Shown: positions 23,820-36,164 of the stretch, piece by piece | Numbering within the stretch: the first letter of the stretch is position 1 | Layout of the letters: every line of letters starts with the position of its first letter | Assembly (NCBI RefSeq): GCF_030272615.1 | Contig: NC_081414.1 | Location: forward strand, 50,437,136-50,501,135 | Direction of reading: 5' to 3' | Source: Cryptomeria japonica | Taxonomy: Eukaryota; Streptophyta; Pinopsida; Cupressales; Cupressaceae | Length of the DNA stretch: 64,000 nucleotides | Notes under the pieces: generated by a model | The model's input: the letters and a program-made list of their open reading frames with translations, nothing else | What the model was told of the DNA's origin: nothing | Databases searched by the model: none | Program-made: the position numbers and the translations under genes

Positions 23820-26284
23820 CCACATTAAATATATTTTCGAATGTTACATACAACACATAAAATGACCCCAAGAATGTTGACTCCTGGTGATGCATGCACT
23901 TCTAGGTCCCCCTAGGTGCATCACACACATACTAATAAAATAAACATTATGCAAAATGTATAAAGCCTTATTCCAACATTCTACCAATTGTTGTATACAT
24001 AACTTTCAATCAATGATATCCATTCATGAGACCACATGAATCTCCAACATGGTCTCATGATCCATCAAGCTACGTGCAATAAAACCAATTGACCACTATC
24101 TCAAGAAAGATACACTTTCATACTCCGACATTGCGACTATGGAAGAAAATGGACAAGACAAGGTTGATATGCGCCAATCCAAGAACTATTCAAATAATGA
24201 TATTTCCGTTCAACTTGAATGGGGGCATATTATAAAATCTACCTTTCTCAAATTCAAATGATTTCATGCATAGACTATGGGGGCAACATTAGTCCCAACT
24301 ACACAATGACCCTATGCATTCCAATCAAAATCCTAGCTTTTAGAAGATCCCATGTTTGTGTAAATTTGAACCTTACAAATTATGTTTTTATCTTTAATTT
24401 GCATGCTTATATAGATTGGAGGGGCTACACTGGTTCCACCCTTGTCATAACTCTATACATCATGATGCCTTTTCATGTCTTTTACATGTGGTTTCATAGA
24501 GGTCAGCTTGGTCACATCTTTGTGACTCCACTCTAGACCAACTCAACAAATTATTACCTTATACTTGATGAATTTCATACTTAGCAAAATAAAAATGTTA
24601 ATCATTATGATTATATATTTATGTAGTATTTACAAATTTTACTAATGATTTTTGTGTGTAGATTTGAGGAAGTTGCTAAAACTAAAGCACAAAGAAATTA
24701 TGAGACATCATCTAACAATAACTCCTTAAATATGTTTACTTATTTCATTAACTACTTTTATTACTTTAACATGCACGATTCATATGTCTAAGATGCATGC
24801 CAAAGGAAAATTGCAAAGGAGAAAAGTGGATACATGCTCCCTTGTTTTACACTTGCTTTTGGTATTGTCATAAATATAATTTCCTAATGATCAATTTATC
24901 CTATTTTTCACGTAAGCCAATTTAAAACTTGAAACTTATAAATAATTAACCTATCCTAGTCCAAAATGGTATAGACCAATCATTGTTGCACTCATTCCTA
25001 TACCCCAAACTTCACCAAAGGCATGAACCTATCCCTTAGATATAACCACCCCCTTAATCTTTCTCATCTTAACTCAAATATCTTTTCCTACTTCCTTGAG
25101 CCAACCTTTTCAAATAATTTGATTGTTACTTATTGGCAGTTTGTATGCTAAATACTTTGAATTAGACACTAAGGATCTTGTTTATGAGAATATGTCCTCA
25201 ACCATGGGTTTGTGATTATATAGATTTGGATACCATATATCATTTTCATCACTTGTTTCATAACTTACATTAACACTTGCATCATGTATTCTACACATCA
25301 AGTCACTGTCTAGGAATAATATATCTTTGCTTCACATTACTTCCTATCTTGTTTGTTGGCAATGAGGCTTGATTGCTATTAAGAAAAACAAAAGGATTTC
25401 CCTTTGCCTATAGTAGGCCCTAAATATGCGTTATCGAATCATCAAGTCTTAGAAATAGGTGAAAGTGTAAGCACACAAATTCTAGCAAGCAAAAGAGCAA
25501 AGGACACATGTTTTCCTTGACAACGTTACTTGAGATAGATTTATAAGTGCAAATGTGTCCAAAAGTAAAGTCCTTGAGCAAGTTTGTGATAATTGATACA
25601 ATATTAATTTAATAATAGATCTTTGATTCTGATCATCAACTATATTCTACAATTGATCATCCTTTGATGGCTAACTAACATTGACAAATAAGTGTTAAAA
25701 GCCATTTTCATTGTTTATATATATATATATATGATTTCATTAGACTTTATTTAAGTGATTATATTTTATTATTTATATCATTTTATTAGGCCTAAATTAG
25801 TTAAGGTTATTTTCATCCCCCAAGATTTACATTGAGATGCCCTAGATTTGATGGTCAACCATACTTGACATTAAATATTTTTTTAAAGAATTATAAATTC
25901 AAAATTTTCCTTCAAATATCAAAACATAACTTATTTAAAATAATTAATTATGCATTTTTTATAGCCTAAAACTTTAAGAATATAAATAAAACTAAACAAC
26001 TATCTAATTTAATATTGTTGTATATTCTTTATAAACATATTATATATACTCGATATTTGATATTCTTATATGTACCTAATTACCATAGTAAAGAATTTAA
26101 TGAATTTATTAATAAAAAAATTAAATATATATGAATTGTTATATACTATTAGAAAAAACTTCAACGATCAAATAATATTGAATGAATGTTTTTAATAATG
26201 TCCACAAGGCCAAACAACCTATGGGACCCACAGATAGCTAGCAAAGCATGCGAAGCCCAAACAAACCTAAACGGAAAACTGTGA
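23820..26284. other. Intergenic DNA right of element A, no gene seen
   Basis: Very AT-rich, with a short (TA)n run near 25712. No convincing frame or terminal repeat pair. Confidence 0.5.
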
Positions 26285-26600
26285 CTGCTAAACCTCTTTC
26301 TCCTTCTGCAACTTGGATCTTCTGCTGTGTATCTTGGTTAGGAAATCTACAACTCTAGTTATCTTTTCTTCATCAAATAGGTTTGTCAATGTGTTTACAT
26401 TTAGTGTCTCAACATAATTGATCCGAATGTCATTGTAGGTTGGACACTCTTTGATATAATGCCAATCCGTCTCCACCACCCCTTGAGTGCAATATCTACA
26501 TCTTTTGTCTTCCCATTCCTTTGGGTATCATCCATCTCCCCGTTTCACATCTAAGTTGATGTGAGTTGGTCTTTATCTAAGCAATTAACATTTTTTTACT
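26285..26600 (-). pseudogene. LINE 3'-end remnant with Cys/His finger
   Basis: The minus strand reads RPTHINLDVKRGDG, a stop, then EWEDKRCRYCTQGVVETDWH and IKECPTYNDIR, matching the C-terminal signature C-x2-C...ET-x2-H-x4-C-x2-Y of plant and animal LINE polyproteins. It ends at a stop at 26288. The upstream part on this strand (26600-26900) is AT-rich and unreadable. Probably a 5'-truncated LINE. Confidence 0.65.
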
Positions 26601-28980
26601 TCCACTTTATGTCCATTCCTATATAGTTCTTTTGTGTATGGTCATGTGTGGGGTTGACATGTTTAATATAGTATTCCTTTTTCCTCCCTATTTAACGTGT
26701 CCATGCTTTCTTTGAATTTTTCTTGCACATATTTCTTTAATTCTCCTATTTGAACAATTTTTTCATTAATGTCCCATTTATTGTTTTTGTCATAAAAAGC
26801 TTTTCCAACATTATTTGAACTTGAAAACTCCAATAAAAGCTTATTGACTAATTATGTAATCGATGGCCTAATTAGGAAGGGTAGTTGGAAGGACGTCAAA
26901 TTTAAACACACAGCGGGCAGTCGTTCGCCAAACGGTCTTGTAGCCTACCACCTTTAGGGCTTCATTTTTTCTGTGACACGTGTCCCAGATGCCAAGTCGG
27001 ACGTATGTACAATAGAGAAATGTTCAGCAGAATGCCTATCATTTTTTTTAAGGTTGAAGATCTTTTTATTGAAATTTTGTGTTTGGACGAGATGAAAGTA
27101 AAATTCAAACCATTTAAATTCTTTGTTCGTTGCTTTCAATTTTGTTTGTTGGGTTTGTTGAATTTTATCGATATTAACAACCCACCCATGCAAAGCAATT
27201 GGCTTAGGGATTTTTTCCAATGCTGGGGCTGAAAAACTGTTGCACCAGGTATGCATTTCTTACTGCAATTTCAGCTCTGTAATTAATGGAATAGTCAGGA
27301 ACATGTTTTTATGGATTTCTCCGTTTTTTTTAAAGTGCATATTTTTAAATTGAGTGTAAATTGGATCCCGCCCACAAATAATAGAGACTGATGCTTTGTG
27401 ACCCACCACGGCTCTGTGAGGAATTTAGCGCACTCGATTGTTTTCTTCTTTTGAAGGCCTTCTTAACAAAATACAATTAATCTTGGCTTCAGTGCTCCCG
27501 AATTTTCCTGATCACTCTATTTGAGAATGAAGTTACGTTTCCCTTAATAAACGTTGTGCTTTTTGGCCTAACAAATTGATGAATGATACTTTTGTTTTTC
27601 TTGTTCGTTCGCGTGTCAGATTATGACCGGCTTTTAATGTGGTCGGGGGTAAAGCTTGGATCACCATCTTAAGATTTGTAAACAAGAATTGTGCTTGAAT
27701 GGACCAGATACTCGTTAGAAAAAAGAATTTGATTATATTTCCTTTGAGCCGCCATACTGTAGTGAGCTGTGCGAGAGATTTGAGCCTTGGGGCGTGCTTC
27801 TCCAAGTGTCCCCCAAAACCATTAGATTACAACTTATGATTATCTATAATTATGACTTCGAAATGGCAGAGGCTATTGGTTCAATCCCACCCTCTGCAAC
27901 GCTAGTCTGCGGAAAAATTCTAGACCGGGTGATTTCAATGATCTTGGGATTATACTTACTTGCAAGAGGAATCATTGTATGCTGGACATATTGTTGTCAT
28001 TGATGTCAAAGGATGTTTGATGTCAAGGAAGCATGAGGAAGATGTCAAAAACTGTATGAGGATTCTGTGAGACAGATACTGTCATTAATGTCAAGATGCA
28101 GAATGTTAATGTTATCATTATTGAAGAAGCAACACAGAGAGTTTACACTGGAATTAGCTGTTCCTGAACGTCTATAACATTTGCGGAAGCTTGGAAGTGT
28201 CTGCGTTAAGTTTATGAGGATCATGGCTCAGAGGTGGTAAATGTACTAGGTTACGCCATCATTGATTTTGGTACTGCATTCTACCACAATTGAGTGTTGT
28301 GTCATGTGTTTTGGAAGTTAAGTAAAGCTACACGCGAAGTATGTTATATTCAAGTTCCAGAGGATTTGATATACAAGACAGAAAACTAGAAGTGACAGAG
28401 TGAACACTATGTTCGTTGGTTGGCTGTGCAAGTATGTTGGTGAATGCGCCAGAGAAAGGAAATGTGCGCCAGCTGGAAGAAGTGTGTGAAGGTAACATGA
28501 GACCAGTTGAATTTATGAAAGGGAGTGCATAACATGTTCTTACTTCTTTTTTAACATATTTGTTTTTGGTTCGAGTCTACTACACGTTTCAGAATGTTTG
28601 AATTAAGGATTATTCTTTGGTTGACATGTTGAGTTGCGGATGATGATTAATTGTTCTAAGCCAACATAGAGTTGATAATATCTTAGAGGAATGTATATAT
28701 ATTGCTGATCAGTTTCATACATGTGTGTGTTGTGGTGCGAAGGTGGTGAGTGAATATACGTGATAGAGTGTCTGTGCAAAAATGCAATATCTTGTCCACA
28801 TTGTGTGCATTGCGGAGTAAATCCGAGTCATAGATTTTGCAGATCAAATTGAGTAAATGCAAAGCAAGTTTGCTAAGGTCCTCATGACAAATTCTTGTTC
28901 CTATATCTACCTTTGTAATTGAGTTTGGAGCCTCTTGATCTGAGTTGGTGCTCAATGGCTGGGTTGTAGCTCAGTTTGAG
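26601..28980. other. Intergenic DNA, no gene seen
   Basis: Short frames only (for example 27005-27232) without recognisable domains or splice context. I cannot exclude a short host exon. Confidence 0.4.
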
Positions 28981-29220
28981 GGGATTGTTGTTGTAATGTC
29001 CCCTTCCAAATTTGCCCTAGAATCACATTTGCAACAAGTTAGGGTTAAGGCTACATCTTTACTAAGAAAGAGATCAACTTAAACAATACGATCGTGGATT
29101 TGAATTCTGCAACCATAACCAAGGGGCGTGTATCCATATAATATCTATCATATCATTCAAACACATTAGGGTTTTGGAGGAAGAGACATGATAGGTCCGC
29201 CCTGAAGCAATCTGCACACT

Positions 29221-29490
29221 AAGCCCAAGAGTGGACACTCACCCTCTTGGCCCTGGTGGGCAGGCAACATGGACATCTGCTGGGGTGGCCTACTTAGTGG
29301 GGTGCTTATACCTACTTTTCCTATCTATGTCTCATCCCCCTAAAGACAATAGCCATCATTGTAGAGTTGGAGAGAAGATCGTAGTGGGGGTTTCTTGATT
29401 GTCCTATCTAAGCCCAAGAGTGGATCTTTGCCCTCTTGGCCCTAGGTGCAGGCAACATGGACATTCCTAGGGTGGGCTACTTTGATGGCA
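29221..29490. repeat. Two diverged direct repeats, offset about 189 bp
   Basis: 29221-29300 and 29410-29489 share AAGCCCAAGAGTGGA, CCCTCTTGGCCCT and AGGCAACATGGACAT in order. A GTAATGTCCCCTTCC motif at about 28993 may mark the edge of an older retroelement, but no partner end was found. Confidence 0.75.
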
Positions 29491-30075
29491 ACTTTCTAAT
29501 TCCCCTCTTTTCTATACTTCCTTCCTTCCATACATGATGGAGGTTTCACACAGAATTATTGCAGACATATACATTTAATAGCAAGTCATACATATGTATA
29601 TATAGATTGAGATAAACATTAACAATAATGCATTGGCAGATACATACCACAAGATGCAACTATGCAAGTATTAGTAGATGTAGTTATACAGATCTGAAAT
29701 AGTTATAAGTCTGCTGCTTCCACGTCTGGACTGCAAATTATCTGTCTTGTTCCACAGTGATAATTAATTCTATCTACCGATGTTTGATCTTGCAGCTTAT
29801 ATATGTAGCAGAACTTATCATCCACTTTAATGCCTTCTTCTCAATGATAATTCTGCTCTATATAGCCTTCAAGAAGGCGTAGAGTCGCATCCTTTACAAT
29901 GTTTACCCTTCTTCATAAAGACGTGTCTCTATAATTAATAGCTGGTATTAGACTGCAGGTTCCTTATAGCAGAAAATGTTCTAATGCCCTTACTTGATCA
30001 AATGACCTGCCTTATATATCTTCAAGGAGGGGACGGAGAGTTACCTTCTTTCCAAAAGTTCCATCCCTTGGAAGC

Positions 30076-30420
30076 TGTTAGGGGTCAATAACACATGTTA
30101 GTTGTAGTTGGGATGGGTGTTTATGTTTGGTTATGTTTGAGTCGCCGAGAGGTTTCCGTGGGGTAGTTGGTAGTTAGTGACGGTTGGCAACTTGGCCAAT
30201 TGTCGAGTCTATATATGATTCGGATGGAGCCTCGGCAAGGATGGTATTGTACTGACATATTTTGGAGAATTCAATAAAGATATCATTCTTCTGGTATAGC
30301 TATTTTGTTATTGTTACTCATGCTTTGATATATGAATGTTCTGTTACATGAATAGTTGGTACGTGTGGGATATCCTTGTTTTATCCATGAGTTTACCAAC
30401 CTCACATTAAGGACTAAACA
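30076..30420 (+). repeat. 5' LTR of element C
   Basis: 345 bp, paired with 55592-55936. TATA-like CTATATATG at 30209-30217. Confidence 0.93.
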
Positions 30421-30423
30421 TTT

Positions 30424-30436
30424 TGGCGCCGTTGCC
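30424..30436 (+). other. Primer-binding site of element C (tRNA-Asp)
   Basis: TGGCGCCGTTGCC, three bases after the LTR. It is complementary to the 3' end of plant tRNA-Asp, the primer used by many Athila-type elements. Confidence 0.82.
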
Positions 30437-30480
30437 TGAACGAACCTTGAGTTAACTGTGGCTGCAGGTGGAAGGAATTA

Positions 30481-32830
30481 ATGGGCTGGCCATTCAACCA
30501 ACAATTAATTGTCGGAGATAGCGACACATACGAAGAAAGTACCGCGGAAGAGGCACGAGAGGATCAATTGACGACAAACTTGGTAGAGTTGTGGGACGTG
30601 TCCGTCACGCAGTACGTGCAGAGGGAGGCTCAGGAGAGAGCCGTCCCTGAAGGCATGGTACGTGGTGAACTCACCGTCAATACTCCCGTCTTTGACCTGC
30701 TCGGAAGTATTCCAAGGTTACTCGCCAAAAATCTGATTGCACTCCAAGACCGAAGGGAGGAAATTGCACGGGAACTCCGTCGGCAACAAGTACTCCAAAG
30801 GTATGAAGAGCGGAACCTTAGGGAGGAAGAGGAAAGGGAGACAGGCCGACGCCGTACCCCTGACACTTAATGCCCCTATGGCCAAACAAAGACAAATGTA
30901 CCACTACCACCGGAGGAGTAGACGAGGGAACTGTACGAAGATCTCTCCGTATAAAAGAACAGGCCGAGCAGAGACGACGGCTAAGGGAGGTTGTTGACTC
31001 GAAGAGCCCTGAGAAACATAGTAGAAGTTGGAGTGTGAGTCGGAGTCGTAGTCGGGAGAGACAAAGGCCGTGTACATGGAAGGAGTTGGTGGAGGTCACC
31101 AGGAACCCGCCACTTCTAGACGTAGCGGAGGAAGATCTCGTCGACCAGGCCCCACACTCAACGTCGAGTGAAGAAGACTCCGGAGCCGAGTCGCAGAGCA
31201 ACTCGTCTAAGTATTCTGAACAAGGAGAGGAGGTGGTATGAGACCTGCACGAAGAGATCGCCAATATTTTTGAGGCAACATTATCAGGCATCAGGAATTT
31301 GTCCTTGTCAGAGGGAACCAAAAAAGGAGGGTCAGATCCATAAACCCCGGGAAGGAGAGACTATAGGACCGAGGGTGACCAAAGCCCTACGGAGAGGGGT
31401 CCAACCAGGTCAAGAGCGTACGGTACCTTCCAGACACATAATACCTTCCGGGCATATAGTAACTTCCAAGCGCTACATAAAACCCTCCGGACAAAAACAA
31501 TGGCACACACCTCGGAGAAACATAAGCTTCCAAAATTCATGGGTGATGGGTCGGAGGATCCCGTACGACATTGTAAGACATGCGTGACCATTTGGGAGGC
31601 AAATGGCCAGGACGACCAGGATAAATGGTTGAAGGCATTTCCAACCACTCTGCGAGGAATCGCAATTGACTGGTATAGAGACCCGGATGCCCAGTATAAA
31701 ATGTCATGGAACAATCTGAAGAAGGCTTTCCAAGAGGAGTTCAATCTCCTATGGGATGACAATGAAATCGTGGCGGAAATTTACAATACCAAGCAGGGAA
31801 AAAGTGAAAGTGTGCGGGCATATAACAGGAGGATGAGGGAATTGCTCAACAAAATGGAGAACCAGCCGACTGATGGCCTCAAGAAGAGATGGTTTGTTGA
31901 AGGACTGGTACTGTCTCTCAGACGGAAGATGAAGGTGGTCCCTCCGCCCTCGTATGACGAAGCATACAACCGTGCGACGGATATTGAGAGTGAAAATAAG
32001 ACATCCCGAGGGAAGCGCCGGGTGAGCGATGGTGACAATACGGATGAAGACAACGACGGGGAGTCCAAAACCGTGCAAGCACTCCAAAGGGATATGATGA
32101 GGATGATGAAAGAACTAAAGGCTGACAAAGAAAGTGGCAAGGAAGGAAAGGAACTATGGTGCATCGACTGCAAGACAAAAGGGCACACTAAGGGGAGTTG
32201 CCCTCGAAAAGCCTTCTGTGACATCTGCCAAGTAATGGGACATTCCATTAAGGAATGCCCGTACAACTTGAAAGCATGAAGCACACAAGTGCTCTACGCC
32301 CAACTCGACCAAGTCACATCACTAGCAACACCTCTGAAGCCGGCAACAAACTCTAATGCCTCTCCTGGAGGGTACCGAAACAACCGACGGGGTAACAAGA
32401 AGCCCAATAATAACACGTCGAGGAGTAGAATTCAATACGATGCAAAGGGATGACCCATGATCCAATGCCAGAAATGCAACGAATGGGGTCACTTTGCGTG
32501 AGAATGTCAAAATGGAGATGACATAGGAAGTTTGTTGTGCAAATGGTGTGGTCCGGGGAATCATGACGACACAGAGTGTCCAAAGCAAAAAGGGGTGAAT
32601 ATGCTGAGGTAGAAGAACCGGAGGAAGGCGTACTGGCAATCACAAGATTGCAAAACAAGAAAGTCATGTATCCTGACCCTCGCACGGAGAAGGAAAGACT
32701 CCAGGAAGCCAGGGCAGATATTGAGCAGGCGATGGCAGAAGAACGAAGGGCCTCACACCCGGCTGGCAGTACCCCACTCTGGTTAGGACTGGAGAAAACT
32801 ATCATTAAGAAGATGTTATAGACCACTATA
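30481..32830 (+). pseudogene. gag: Element C gag with leader extension, broken
   Basis: Starts at ATG 30481 with a 130-codon extension homologous to the leader ORF of B, shifts frame near 30860 into an Arg/Ser-rich segment (30990-31080), then the capsid domain: LPKFMGDGSEDP (about 31528), RGIAIDWY (31655), RWFVEGL (31888). Zinc knuckles follow: CIDCKTKGHTKGSC (32161), CDICQVMGHSIKEC (32218), CQKCNEWGHFA-stop-EC (32465) and CKWCGPGNHDDTEC (32537). Stops at 31239, 31342, 32277 and 32500 and frame changes break it. The four-knuckle array is shared with B. Gag would assemble the particle and bind the RNA. Confidence 0.85.
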
Positions 32831-32956
32831 CTCGTACGGGTATCCGACCTTCTATAGACCATGCCACAGTTGAGGATGGCCCTGACAAATGCAGCTGGTG
32901 ACATCACCGTCGACCAGGAACATCGGACGGTGACATAACCACCTAGTGCGGCTTCG

Positions 32957-33436
32957 ATGAAGGAACCTGGTACGGATGCCATGGACCCTATGCTGCTCAC
33001 GGTAAGCATTGGATGGAAACCTGCCGTGGTGGAGATGGACATGATGGGACAAAAGCTCACAAACACCATTGTGGATGGCGGGTCTGGAGTCAACGTGCTA
33101 CCAGAAGAAACTTGGAGAGGTCTGGGCAAGCCTACTCTCTGGCCACCAACATTTCATCTCATCGGTGCGGATCAGCACAACATCAAACCCCTTGGGACTC
33201 TCATGGCACAAAAGGTGGTGATCGGGACACAACAATTCCTTCTGGACTTCGTAGTCATTCCACTGGAGAGAAAAGCATACGACACCCTCCTGGGAAGGGG
33301 ATGGCTGATCATGGCTAGAGCCAATCATAACTAGAAGAAGAATACACTGTCCATAGAGAGTGAAGGTCATAAGTATGTGATTGACTTGAGGAATCAGTCC
33401 ATCAGTGAAGAGCTCACGTCGTCTGACTCCGACTCA
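32957..33436 (+). pseudogene. Element C retropepsin
   Basis: The aspartic protease core NTIVDGGSGVNVLPEETW is near 33060, with intact catalytic Asp followed by Gly-Gly-Ser, then FLLDFVVIPLERKAYDTLLG (about 33235) and RGWL. A stop at 33332, where B reads through, interrupts the tail. It lies in the same frame as the end of gag. The domain continues to about 33436, after which a 17-bp unit is repeated and E2 intervenes. Confidence 0.83.
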
Positions 33437-33485
33437 TAGGACTCAAATAGTCATAGGACTCAAATAGTCATAGGACTCAAATAGA
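33432..33485. repeat. Short tandem repeat TCATAGGACTCAAATAG
   Basis: Three head-to-tail copies of a 17-bp unit at the end of the protease region of C, 15 bp before the E2 insertion. Confidence 0.9.
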
Positions 33486-33882
33486 TGGGAGTGGGGTTCT
33501 GTTGTGACCTTTTTTTCACACATTGCCCCATTGCAAATGGGAACCCTCTAATTTTCCTGCTTTCTAGGGTGTTCTTAGTGTCCTGTGACCTTTTGCTGCA
33601 GTTTCACCAAGCCTTGTCCAGTTCAGAGCATTTCAGGCCCTGACGATTGAAAGTTAGTTTTCGCAAGTTATGTGATTTCGGAGTGTGAACACCACCAGAG
33701 TGCTTAGAAAGGCCAAAGGACGAAGATCACAATCGATTTGGACAACTTTCTATTTTTAGAAAGTTTGCTTTTTTGCTTTTTCCTATTTTTTAGGAAGTTT
33801 CGATTTTGGCATTTTTAGCCCGATCCCCGGTATGGCTATTTTTAGAAAGTTTTTCCTATTTTTTAGGGATGTCTGCTTTTTG

Positions 33883-34117
33883 CTTTTTCGGGATGCAAAC
33901 CTAGGGTTTACACTTGCACCACTGACCAGCTTCGACCGGAACTCGAAAATTCCAAGTTTTGACCTAAAAAAGCTAAATCCCTAGATTTTAGGCTTTTTAC
34001 TTTTTCGGGATGCAAACCTAGGGTTTACACTTGCACCACTGACCAGCTTCGACCGAAACTCGAAAATTCCAAGTTTCGATCTAAAAAGCTAAATCCCTAG
34101 ATTTTAGGCTTTTTGCT
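33883..34117. repeat. 117-bp direct duplication in E2
   Basis: Two adjacent copies share CTTTTTCGGGATGCAAACC, CACTTGCACCACTGACCAGC and AAATCCCTAGATTTTAGGC at constant offset with few changes. Confidence 0.9.
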
Positions 34118-34259
34118 GCTTCAGATGATCCACCTAGGCATGGATTTCAAATTTCAAGTTAATCCGATTAAATTTGATTAAGCTGTGAAATTTTGAAATT
34201 TTTCCAAAAATCTTCTAAGTCTGGCTAAACGAAGGGTTTTACAGGTACAAATGAGGCTA

Positions 34260-35375
34260 TCCAGAAGTCCGCCATGTGTTGAAGAGGCCATGATGGCCAA
34301 CACTCTAAAGTCCGCCCATGAGGGGATGTGTTGAAGACCGCCTTGCATGGAGCAACCATCAGAGTCCGCCATGTATGCATTGGAAGCCATGTAGGGCACA
34401 CCACCAAAGTCCGCCCAAGCAAGAGGAGGGATGCCTAAAGTCCGCCCAAGTGATAGAGGAGCTATCCTTAAAGTCCGCCACACCTTAGGGGGCCATGAAG
34501 GAGCTAACACCAAAGTCCGCCCAAGGTGGAGCACTCTCCAAAGTCCGCCCCATGCCAAAATTTTGCCTTGAAGAGAGCTATGAGGGGAGCCTTCCAAAGT
34601 CCGCCCAAGGTGGAGAGCCTTCCAAAGTCCGCCCAAGCAAGAGGAGGGATGCCTAAAGTCCGCCCAAGTGATGAAGGAGCTAACACCAAAGTTCGCCCAA
34701 GGTGGAGCACTCTCCAAAGTCCGCCCCATGCCAAAATTTTGCCTTGAAGAGAGCTATGAGGGGAGCCTTCCAAAGTCCGCCCAAGGTGGAGAGCCTTCCA
34801 AAGTCCGCCCAAGGTGGAGCACTCTCCAAAGTCCGCCCCATGCCTTAGCCAAATTTTCACCAAGAAGGAGGCCATGTAGGAGCAAAGGCCAAAGTCCGCC
34901 AAGGTTAGAAGGGTCATGAAGGAGCCTTGCCTGAAGTCCGCCATGCCTTTGGGAGGTCACATGAGTGCCAAGTCCCAAGTCCGCCAAAGGTAAAGGAGAC
35001 CATGTAGGAGCCCTCTCCCAAGTCCGCCAAAGTAAGAGAGCAAGGTAGGAGGTGCCAAGTTTAAAGTCCGCCAAGGGTAAAGAGAACAATGAGGAGAGGC
35101 GCTAGAAGTCCGCCCAAGGTGGAGAAGCCACCAAAGTCCGCCATAGTCATGTGGAAACCTTGCTAGGAGGTGTCTCTAAACTCTGCCCATGGAGATATTG
35201 CTTGGAGTCCGCTATGATTTGGAAGAGGCCATGATAACCAACACACCAAAGTCCGCCTAGGCCATGAAGGAAACTTGCCTGAAGTCCGCCCTATGCCTTA
35301 GCCTTCAAAGTTCGCCTTGATGGAGTCCTTCCTAAAGTCCGCCCAAGATCAAAACAACCCATTAAAGGTCCGCCT
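34260..35375. repeat. Array of about 30 AAAGTCCGCC motifs in E2
   Basis: AAAGTCCGCC(C) or one-base variants recur every 27-60 bases, often as AAAGTCCGCCCAAGGTGGAG. Some groups are repeated as blocks: 34508-34570 recurs at 34680-34745. The stretch is depleted of stops on the minus strand, giving long frames rich in Trp-Ala-Asp-Phe-Gly and Leu-Gly-Arg-Thr-Leu, which I regard as a by-product of the repeat. Confidence 0.9.
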
Positions 35376-36164
35376 ACACATGGAAGGTCAAACAAAGTCA
35401 ACATGATGTCACAAAATCCACAGAGATTTCAAAATTAAATCTAAAATGAAGAAAATATCTAAGGATTATTAAATATCTTCAAAATAAATCCAAAGTGGAA
35501 ACTTTTTTTTGAGGAAAAGAATATTGAAAGATTATTGAGATATTAAATCAAAATGGAAAGTTTTTTTGAAAGGGAATATTGGAGAATCGATAAATATCTT
35601 CAAACTTAAATCAAAATGGAATGTTTTTTTTTGAGAGAGTCTTAAAACTGGGAAACATGAAGTTAAAATTAGAAGTATGGGTTGGATGATTTTAAGGGTT
35701 TCTACTTGAAGATTTAACCTTGTCTACAAATACTTCATTATCAACTTCATTATTACACCAAGAAGTTCAAAGTTACTAAGGAGAGCTTAGTAAAGTATGT
35801 CAGTTTGAAGATCATCTGGAGAAAATTCTAGATATTGCTAGAAGTTGGATAATATTTTTTGGCAAAAGGTTTACAGATTTTTGGAGAAAGGCAACTAGTA
35901 CGAGGAAGAATCATTCAAACTTTTCTGAATTTTCTGAATATTTCGGAGAAAATTCTAGCCTTACTTCTATCCAAGTCAGAGGTGAAATTAAAATTGTGAA
36001 TTTTCTGAATATTTTCCAGAATTTAATAAATGATTTTTTCGAAAATTTTGGAGGAAGAAAATCATTTTTTGGCTAAGTATGAATTTTTTTTGAAAGTTTT
36101 GACACTTGGTGGTAACCACAACCAACCTTAAGACTGAGGGTTTTAAGGTGAAAATTCGATTTTA

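Noticed and set aside
27005-27256. Host exon candidate on either strand
   Set aside because: Short frames on both strands, no domain and no supporting splice context.
28989-30070. Possible start (TGTTGTTGTAATGTCCCC) of another solo LTR split by element C
   Set aside because: No matching CA end with a target duplication found on either side of C; kept only as a note with the 29221 repeats.
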